From NCBI GenBank assembly GCA_949316495.1, contig OX439002.1:14068001-14132000 (forward strand): 64,000 nucleotides of DNA, in the 5' to 3' direction. The notes beneath the pieces are model-generated. The model worked only from the letters and a program-made list of their open reading frames with translations, had not been told where the DNA came from and ran no database searches. Of this stretch, positions 49,893 through 64,000 are shown piece after piece (positions within the stretch are counted from its first letter, which is position 1; each line of letters begins with the position of its first letter). The stretch comes from Amphiduros pacificus (Eukaryota; Annelida; Polychaeta; Phyllodocida; Hesionidae). The translations under genes were made by a program, and so were the position numbers.

Positions 49893-52800
49893 GTGACTGT
49901 TTGGAGTGTAGTGTCCTAGGTGGCAGGCTGACTGGGGATACCAGGTGACTACTTGGAGTGTAGTGTCCTAGGTGGCAGGCTGACTGGGATACCAGGTGAC
50001 TGTTTGGAGTGTAGTGTCTTAGGTGGCAGGCTGACTGGGGATACCAGGTGACTACTTGGAGTGTAGTGTTCTAGGTGGCAGGCTGACTGGGGATACCAGG
50101 TGACTGTTTGGAGTGTAGTGTCCTAGGTGGCAGGCTGACTAGGGATACCAGGTGACTATGTGGAGTGTAGTGTCCTAGGTGGCAGGCTGACTGGGGATAC
50201 CAGGTGACTACTTGGAGTGTAGTGTTCTAGGTGGCAGGCTGACTGGGGATACCAGGTGACTGTTTGGAGTGTAGTGTCCTAGGTGGCAGGCTGACTAGGG
50301 ATACCAGGTGACTATGTGGAGTGTAGTGTCCTAGGTGGCAGGCTGACTGGGGATACCAGGTGACTACTTGGAGTGTAGTGTTCTAGGTGGCAGGCTGACT
50401 GGGGATACCAGGTGACTGTTTGGAGTGTAGTGTCCTAGGTGGCAGGCTGACTGGGGATACCAGGTGACTACTTGGAGTGTAGTGTCCTAGGTGGCAGGCT
50501 GACTGGGGATACCAGGTGACTGTTTGGAGTGTAGTGTCCTAGGTGGCAGGCTGACTGGGATACCAGGTGACTACTTGGAGTGTAGTGTCCTAGGTGGCAG
50601 GCTGACTGGGATACCAGGTGACTGTTTGGAGCATAGTGTCCTAGGTGGCAGGCTGACTGGGGATACCAGGTGACTGTTTGGAGTGTAGTGTCCTAGGTGG
50701 CAGGCTGACTGGGGATACCAGGTGACTACTTGGAGTGTAGTGTCCTAGGTGGCAGGCTGACTGGGATACCAGGTGACTACTTGGAGTGTAGTGTCCTAGG
50801 TGGCAGGCTGACTGGGGATACCAGGTGACTGTTTGGAGCATAGTGTCCTAGGTGGCAGGCTGACTGGGGATACCAGGTGACTGTTTGGAGTGTAGTGTCC
50901 TAGGTGGCAGGCTGACTGGGGATACCAGGTGACTACTTGGAGTGTAGTGTCCTAGGTGGCAGGCTGACTGGGATACCAGGTGACTACTTGGAGTGTAGTG
51001 TCCTAGGTGGCAGGCTGACTGGGGATACCAGGTGACTACTTGGAGTGTAGTGTCCTAGGTGGCAGGCTGACTGGGGATACCAGGTGACTGTTTGGAGTGT
51101 AGTTTCCTAGGTGGCAGGCTGACTGGGGATACCAGGTGACTACTTGGAGTGTAGTGTTCTAGGTGGCAGGCTGACTGGGGATACCAGGTGACTGTTTGGA
51201 GTGTAGTGTCCTAGGTGGCAGGCTGACTGGGGATACCAGGTGACTGTTTGGAGTGTGGTGTCCTAGGTGGCAGGCTGACTGGGGATACCAGGTGACCATG
51301 TGGAGTGTAGTGTCCTAGGTGGCAGGCTGACTGGGGACACCAGGTGACTGTTTGGAGTGTAGTGTCCTAGATGGCAGGCTGACTGGGGATACCAGGTGAC
51401 TATGTGGAGTGTAGTGTCCTAGGTGGCAGGCTGACTGGGGATACCAGGTGACTACTTGGAGTGTAGTGTTCTAGGTGGCAGGCTGACTGGGGATACCAGG
51501 TGACTGTTTGGAGTGTAGTGTCCTAGGTGGCAGGCTGACTGGGGATACCAGGTGACTACTTGGAGTGTAGTGTCCTAGGTGGCAGGCTGACTGGGGATAC
51601 CAGGTGACTATGTGGAGTGTAGTGTCCTAGGTGGCAGGCTGACTAGGGATACCAGGTGACTATGTGGAGTGTAGTGTCCTAGGTGGCAGGCTGACTGGGG
51701 ATACCAGGTGACTACTTGGAGTGTAGTGTCCTAGGTGGCAGGCTGACTGGGGATACCAGGTGACTGTTTGGAGTGTAGTGTCCTAGGTGGCAGGCTGACT
51801 GGGGATACCAGGTGACTACTTGGAGTGTAGTGTCCTAGGTGGCAGGCTGACTGGGGATACCAGGTGACTGTTTGGAGTGTAGTGTCCTAGGTGGCAGGCT
51901 GACTGGGGATACCAGGTGACTACTTGGAGTGTAGTGTCCTAGGTGGCAGGCTGACTGGGGATACCAGGTGACTATGTGGAGTGTAGTGTCCTAGGTGGCA
52001 GGCTGACTAGGGATACCAGGTGACTATGTGGAGTGTAGTGTCCTAGGTGGCAGGCTGACTGGGGACACCAGGTGACTGTTTGGAGTGTAGTGTCCTAGAT
52101 GGCAGGCTGACTGGGGATACCAGGCGACTGTTTGGAGTGTAGTGTCCTAGGTGGCAGGCTGACTGGGGATACCAGGTGACTGTTTGGAGTGTAGTGTCCT
52201 AGGTGGCAGGCTGACTGGGGATACCAGGTGACTACTTGGAGTGTAGTGTTCTAGGTGGCAGGCTGACTGGGGACACCAGGTGACTGTTTGGAGTGTAGTG
52301 TCCTAGGTGGCAGGCTGACTGGGGATACCAGGTGACTGTTTGGAGTGTAGTGTCCTAGATGGCAGGCTGACTGGGGACACCAGGTGACTGTTTGGAGTGT
52401 AGTGTCCTAGATGGCAGGCTGACTGGGGATACCAGGTGACTGTTTGGAGTGTAGTGTCCTAGGTGGCAGGCTGACTGGGGATACCAGGTGACTGTTTGGA
52501 GTGTAGTGTCCTAGGTGGCAGGCTGACTGGGGATACCAGGTGACTACTTGGAGTGTAGTGTTCTAGGTGGCAGGCTGACTGGGATACCAGGTGACTACTT
52601 GGAGTGTAGTGTTCTAGGTGGCAGGCTGACTGGGGATACCAGGTGACTACTTGGAGTGTAGTGTCCTAGGTGGCAGGCTGACTGGGGATACCAGGTGACT
52701 GTTTGGAGTGTAGTGTTCTAGGTGGCAGGCTGACTGGGGATACCAGGTGACTACTTGGAGTGTAGTGTCCTAGGTGGCAGGCTGACTGGGGATACCAGGT

Positions 52801-54923
52801 GACTGTTTGGAGTGTAGTGTCCTAGGTAGCAGGCTGACTAGGGATACCAGGTGACTATGTGGAGTGTAGTGTCCTAGGTGGCAGGCTGACTGGGGACACC
52901 AGGTGACTGTTTGGAGTGTAGTGTCCTAGATGGCAGGCTGACTGGGGATACCAGGTGACTGTTTGGAGTGTAGTGTCCTAGGTGGCAGGCTGACTGGGGA
53001 TACCAGGTGACTGTTTGGAGCATAGTGTCCTAGGTGGCAGGCTGACTGGGGATACCAGGTGACTGTTTGGAGTGTAGTGTTCTAGGTGGCAGGCTGACTG
53101 GGGATACCAGGTGACTACTTGGAGTGTAGTGTTCTAGGTGGCAGGCTGACTGGGGATACCAGGTGACTGTTTGGAGTGTAGTGTCCTAGGTGGCAGGCTG
53201 ACTGGGGATACCAGGTGACTACTTGGAGTGTAGTGTCCTAGGTGGCAGGCTGACTGGGGATACCAGGTGACTACTTGGAGTGTAGTGTCCTAGGTGGCAG
53301 GCTGACTGGGGATACCAGGTGACTGTTTGGAGTGTAGTTTCCTAGGTGGCAGGCTGACTGGGGATACCAGGTGACTGTTTGGAGTGTAGTGTCCTAGGTG
53401 GCAGGCTGACTGGGGATACCAGGTGACTACTTGGAGTGTAGTGTCCTAGGTGGCAGGCTGACTGGGGACACCAGGTGACTGTTTGGAGTGTAGTGTCCTA
53501 GATGGCAGGCTGACTGGGGATACCAGGTGACTGTTTGGAGTGTAGTGTCCTAGGTGGCAGGCTGACTGGGGATACCAGGTGACTGTTTGGAGTGTAGTGT
53601 CCTAGGTAGCAGGCTGACTAGGGATACCAGGTGACTGTTTGGAGTGTAGTGTCCTAGGTGGCAGGCTGACTGGGGATACCAGGTGACTACTTGGAGTGTA
53701 GTGTCCTAGGTGGCAGGCTGACTGGGATACCAGGTGACTACTTGGAGTGTAGTGTCCTAGGTGGCAGGCTGACTGGGGATACCAGGTGACTACTTGGAGT
53801 GTAGTGTCCTAGGTGGCAGGCTGACTGGGGATACCAGGTGACTGTTTGGAGTGTAGTGTCCTAGGTGGCAGGCTGACTGGGGATACCAGGTGACTACTTG
53901 GAGTGTAGTGTCCTAGGTGGCAGGCTGACTGGGGATACCAGGTGACTGTTTGGAGTGTAGTGTCCTAGGTGGCAGGCTGACTGGGGATACCAGGTGACTA
54001 CTTGGAGTGTAGTGTCCTAGGTGGCAGGCTGACTGGGGACACCAGGTGACTGTTTGGAGTGTAGTGTCCTAGATGGCAGGCTGACTGGGGATACCAGGTG
54101 ACTGTTTGGAGTGTAGTGTCCTAGGTGGCAGGCTGACTGGGGATACCAGGTGACTGTTTGGAGTGTAGTGTCCTAGGTGGCAGGCTGACTGGGGATACCA
54201 GGTGACTGTTTGGAGTGTAGTGTTGTCCTAAGTGGCAGGCTGACTGGGGATACCAGGTGACTACTTGGAGTGTAGTGTCCTAGGTGGCAGGCTGACTGGG
54301 GATACCAGGTGACTGTTTGGAGTGTAGTGTCCTAGGTAGCAGGCTGACTGGGGATACCAGGTGACTACTTGGAGTGTAGTGTCCTAGGTGGCAGGCTGAC
54401 TGGGGATACCAGGTGACTACTTGGAGTGTAGTGTCCTAGGTGGCAGGCTGACTGGGGATACCAGGTGACTGTTTGGAGTGTAGTGTCCTAGGTAGCAGGC
54501 TGACTGGGGATACCAGGTGACTGTTTGGAGTGTAGTGTCCTAGGTGGCAGGCTGACTGGGGATACCAGGTGACTGTTTGGAGTGTAGTGTCCTAGGTGGC
54601 AGGCTGACTGGGGATACCAGGTGACTGTTTGGAGCGTAGTGTCCTAGGTGGCAGGCTGACTGGGATACCAGGTGACTGTTTGGAGTGTAGTGTTCTAGGT
54701 GGCAGGCTGACTGGGGATACCAGGTGACTACTTGGAGTGTAGTGTTCTAGGTGGCAGGCTGACTGGGGATACCAGGTGACTGTTTGGAGTGTAGTGTCCT
54801 AGATGGCAGGCTGACTGGGATACCAGGTGACTGTTTGGAGTGTAGTGTCCTAGGTGGCAGGCTGACTGGGGATACCAGGTGACTGTTTGGAGTGTAGTGT
54901 CCTAGGTAGCAGGCTGACTGGGA
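49893..54923. repeat. 5-kb array of a 52-bp minisatellite, about 97 copies
   Basis: Unit core: ccaggtgact, then a variable hexamer, then ggagtgtagtgtcctaggtg and gcaggctgactggggata. Three hexamer classes recur (gtttgg, acttgg, atgtgg) in mixed order; some units are 51 bp from loss of one G. Divergence between units is only a few percent, so it is young or being homogenised. Short ORFs across it are repeat artefacts. Confidence 0.97.
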
Positions 54924-55614
54924 ATATGTGATGAGAGGAATCACCTGTAGAGCATGGCCACACTTGCTGCACCTGAGATTGCAGGCTGCAGGCTTGCAGT
55001 GGTGGCGGGTGGCGGCAGCGACTCACATTGCCTCACCCACCTTGCTACTTATATCATTATCACATTGGGCTCATATGAGATGGAGCTTTCTAACCTGAGG
55101 TGGTCACCTGAGCATGGAGGGATGAGGATGAAAGTTGCCTGCAGCAGGCTAGTCACAGCCTGCTATCTCATACACACTTTCTGCACAGATGGGATTGCTT
55201 CTTGATATGGTCACAAACTCAGAACTCAAGTCTTATTACATATCACTCTTGGAGTAAACAAAATGAAATGTAAAACAATGCAGGATCCATGTCTGTGAGC
55301 TCAACATCTGCAGATACCTTGATGCATTTGAAACAAACCGTCTATGACATGTCAGACTTCAGTGATTAGATGTGGAATCTTTATATATATTATAATTTGT
55401 GTGTCAAAAGAAAAGTGCAAAACAAGCAGTACAAAGCATAGTACCACAGTTGTGTGTTGCTGAACTCATCAGTCTCAGACATAGATATGAAATGGATATA
55501 TTCCATAGCAGAGTACATGATAAAAGAAGAGTTTAATGGTTAAGCATGGTTATAAAGGAGGATTGTGGGTGTATGACAGAGGATGTGGTGTTGTCTGAGT
55601 GAAGAGACAATGGC
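54924..55614. other. stretch between the 52-bp array and the KIND exon
   Basis: No repeat and no recognised exon. An 83-codon plus ORF at 54954-55205 resembles no family I know. It probably holds 5' UTR or intron of the KIND gene. Confidence 0.4.
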
Positions 55615-61245
<5,631 letters not shown>

Positions 61246-64000
61246 GTAAGCTTGTGTTTACAATCAATATGCCTACATCATGCATGGGAGTTTATATCAC
61301 TCTGCAATAGACACTTTCTCAATCTACTTGTATTCACAAAGAAGAACGTATCCTATTTAAATTCGGGAATGATGGCCATGATTTTGTGACAGATTCGAGA
61401 TAAGAACATTTTATTAACTTGTGTCCTAATCAAAACAAAGTTATTCTCTTTTCCCTCCATGCATATTGATCATTTACCATAGCACAATGACCATGAACTG
61501 TCTCGGGTAGAATTTGTCTTTAGTGTGCTTGATATGTTTTAAAATGTGATATTTAATATATTAGTAATGACTAGCAAAGTTTGTAGCAAAGTTCTAGCAA
61601 AGTTTGTGAAAGCTTTGTCTACCTTATCATAATTCAGGTTTGCGAACAGAATGACAAATTTGGTTCTAAGATATGTCTGTCAGGTTAAGTTGGTGAATAT
61701 TGTACATTATAAACCACAAAGTTAAATCAACAGTAGGATATTTTATTCATGTTTGATGTCTCAACCAACAGAAATGTGTGCTTATCCAGAATATCTGGCT
61801 TCAGGCCTTGGATTAATCTATTGAAAATAACCTTGATTTTTTTATAAGTGGTATTTATTTAAAGGTGAAAAAGAAGATTTAGAGCCAATACAAGTATTTC
61901 TTGGTGGAATAATTTCAGGGCCAAATTTGACTCTGATAAGTAGATCAAATAAATATTAACCCCTAACAGACTACCATATTTAAAGTTTGTTGATTGGCAG
62001 GACAAAGCCATTTTTTAAGGACTAGTATATCTTCATGCCAAATAAATAAAATTTGTAACCATGGTTAATCAGTATGCTCAATGAAGTACTGGGATCAAAA
62101 TGTCATGATCCACATTGCCTGACGTCATTACCATGATTACAATATAACATGTTTTACCCCAAGAGAATGTCACAAAATGGCGTCATTAGGCCAGAACAAT
62201 GGGGACGTTAACGTTGCTCCCGTCTGTTACCAGTGTTGGATGTTGACGTCCTTCCTGTCCGTTAGGGGTTAAATGCAAACTTCTTTTCAACTAGAATTCT
62301 AATCATAAACGTTATGATCGATATGTTTGATGTAAGAAAATAAATATGTGATGACATAGGCATTGTCCTTTAAACACCTCTTGCATTTGGAAACATGCCG
62401 AAGTCACAATACTTGATAAGACACGAGACACCATGTCAGGCTGGTATAGTGCTGTCAGGCATCAAACTCACATGACTCAAAAAGGATATTTTAGGAGGAA
62501 ACATTTTAAGGGAATATGAACTCTCATGCATCAGTTAAAGGTCACCTTTTGATATAATAGGATTTTAGCCTCAGCTTTATGTGTGTATGTGTGTATGTAT
62601 ACATGTAAAATAGCTTAAAGTAAGTGATTTATAATGTGGTGTTGCTAGGACATATTCTGTTAGAAGATCAGATGGCAAGTATGAGTGACATGCAGAGTGC
62701 GGTCACAAGGCACATGTCCCTCTTCTCAGCGTTGCCATCTCTTATTTGTCTCCTCTGCTCTCTCACATGGATGGATTTAGATAAACCACTTCCCACTCCT
62801 CAACACACTGTCAAAATATGTGTAGTGAGAAGCATGACAGTAGTGATAATTGCTTGGAGACGCAGGCAAGCCTGGGCAACGGTGAAGATTAATGTGTGAA
62901 AGATGAACATCAGAGGATGTGCAAAGATCATTCTGGGAAGCTAGGCTTTTGATCAGCATCTCATCCAGGTTGATGCGGACGCTAAGTTCCTCTAAGCTGC
63001 CAGGGTGTAAGCTTCTTATTTGCAAGAAAAACACAGTCATCATACAGAAGGGTTCCATATAATGGACCTGTGTCAATCCTTATTTAGTGGAGTACACTTT
63101 CCTTTGGATAACTCACTTCTACATGTACATGCTCAGCTTGTGGTTTCCAGCTCTGGCATATAGATGTAAAGTGTCACTTGAATCTATCCTGAACTTAATC
63201 TTTGTATCGTCCTAAATATTTAACCCATTTTCATCAGTGTTTGTATTTGACTTCAGCTAAATTTCTACTTTTACAAAAGAAAATATATTAATTTTAAAAT
63301 AAATTCATTCAAACTTAAATACAAGAAGGACATTCACAAACTTAAGAGTTACAAATTTATTGTTTTATAGATAAAATCCCCCCTCCAAAATTGTATGGCT
63401 ATGTATCACTGTAATTTATTTTTTATGTAAAAGCATTTATTAAAAATGATAACGAAACATGTTGAAACAGATGTTTACACATCATACGGTTACCAGTGAA
63501 CTGTCAAATATATATGGAAACTAATAAGCACAGAATTATTGCAGATGCGTGCTCAGGTTGAAGCAGATACATTTGTATTCATATCGGAATATTTCCTGAT
63601 CCTCATGTTTCTGATTGCTTCAATTTGTCCAGCATATGATATATATGGGGGATGCTGTGCAATACATATACCTGTCAGATTTTCCATGCAGACTTTACAT
63701 ATAACAAGCCAGAATTCCCCGAGCAGCTTGACCTGACCTTTGTCAATGTCCACATAGTGAAAACCATTTTTTCAAACAAATGTGTAAGTTTAATCAATAG
63801 AAAGCGAGATGAGTGAAGCAGAGGTAATGTGTGATGACATTGATCAGGATCAGCGGGGCTGCTGCCTCATGCCCGGGCAGAACCCAACCTGGGCATTTAC
63901 TGCCAATGAATCACGCATAACGCAGCTGCTGGGTTTGCAGATATGTGTCATATCTGATCTATATATTCTCTTTCCCTGATGATGATTACTTTCACAATTT
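61246..64000. other. intron of the KIND gene running to the window edge
   Basis: The donor at 61246 is open, and no exon matching the next PTPN13 segment (LNSILLGMCED-like) is visible, so the next exon lies past 64000. The piggyBac-like MITE is here. A minus-strand stretch near 62920-63020 has a codon-like ELSVRINLDEMLIKSLASQ frame without further support. Confidence 0.5.
61960..62268. mobile_element. 309-bp piggyBac-like MITE with TTAA target duplications
   Basis: Ends CCCCTAACAGAC and GTCCGTTAGGGG are near-perfect inverted repeats, each flanked by TTAA (61956-61959 and 62269-62272). TTAA duplication and a CCC start are the piggyBac signature (Kolobok also uses TTAA). There is no coding capacity. 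It lies in the intron after KIND exon 3. Confidence 0.7.

Noticed and set aside
49893-54923. Centromeric or telomeric satellite
   Set aside because: A 5-kb array between genes with a minisatellite-sized unit; no sign of megabase extent or telomere motif.
50641-54944. Pro/Ser/His ORFs inside the 52-bp array
   Set aside because: Repeat-frame artefacts without start context or conservation.

Overview
This is animal (eukaryotic) genomic DNA: AT-rich, with short exons separated by GT-AG introns, LINE and MITE debris and many minisatellites. I could link coding exons by conserved protein sequence and consistent intron phase. The host is probably an invertebrate deuterostome, and a lancelet (amphioxus) is my best guess. 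The main reason is that three minisatellites here are built over an exon end plus its 5' splice site. I recall this class being described in amphioxus as 'mirage' minisatellites, but I could not check that. The species call is inference.

Layout. (1) Positions 31-32085, minus strand: an almost complete ZZEF1 orthologue (EF-hand, DOC/APC10, CUB-like and two ZZ zinc-finger domains). I find 68 coding exons with phases that agree throughout, 8,309 coding nt or about 2,769 codons. The N-terminus is present and roughly the last 100 residues lie beyond position 1. (2) Nested in its intron 8073-11599, same strand: a forkhead transcription factor gene (8529-9718). (3) Another ZZEF1 intron holds a 5'-truncated CR1/L2-like LINE (20490-22335) with a long open reverse transcriptase frame. 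(4) 34373-37499, minus strand: a six-exon gene for a secreted coiled-coil C-type lectin of 237 aa. (5) 37500-55600: mostly non-coding, with several terminal-inverted-repeat elements, a fold-back transposon and a 5-kb array of a 52-bp repeat. (6) 55615 to beyond the right edge, plus strand: the KIND-domain start of a PTPN13/FRMPD2-type gene, three exons seen.

The most interesting structure is a recurring one. At 752-1629, 19046-19898 and 35654-36256 the end of an exon and its splice donor have been tandemly multiplied (40-, 42- and 30-bp units), giving about 20 copies of a donor downstream of the real one. In the two ZZEF1 arrays, use of a downstream donor would run into an in-frame stop. In the lectin the unit is 30 bp, the array stays open, and nearly every donor is in the same phase. 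Donor choice could therefore vary the number of ten-residue repeats, each with an N-glycosylation sequon, between coiled coil and lectin domain.

The genes show no operon-like or pathway link; this is ordinary animal gene neighbourhood, apart from the nested forkhead gene.
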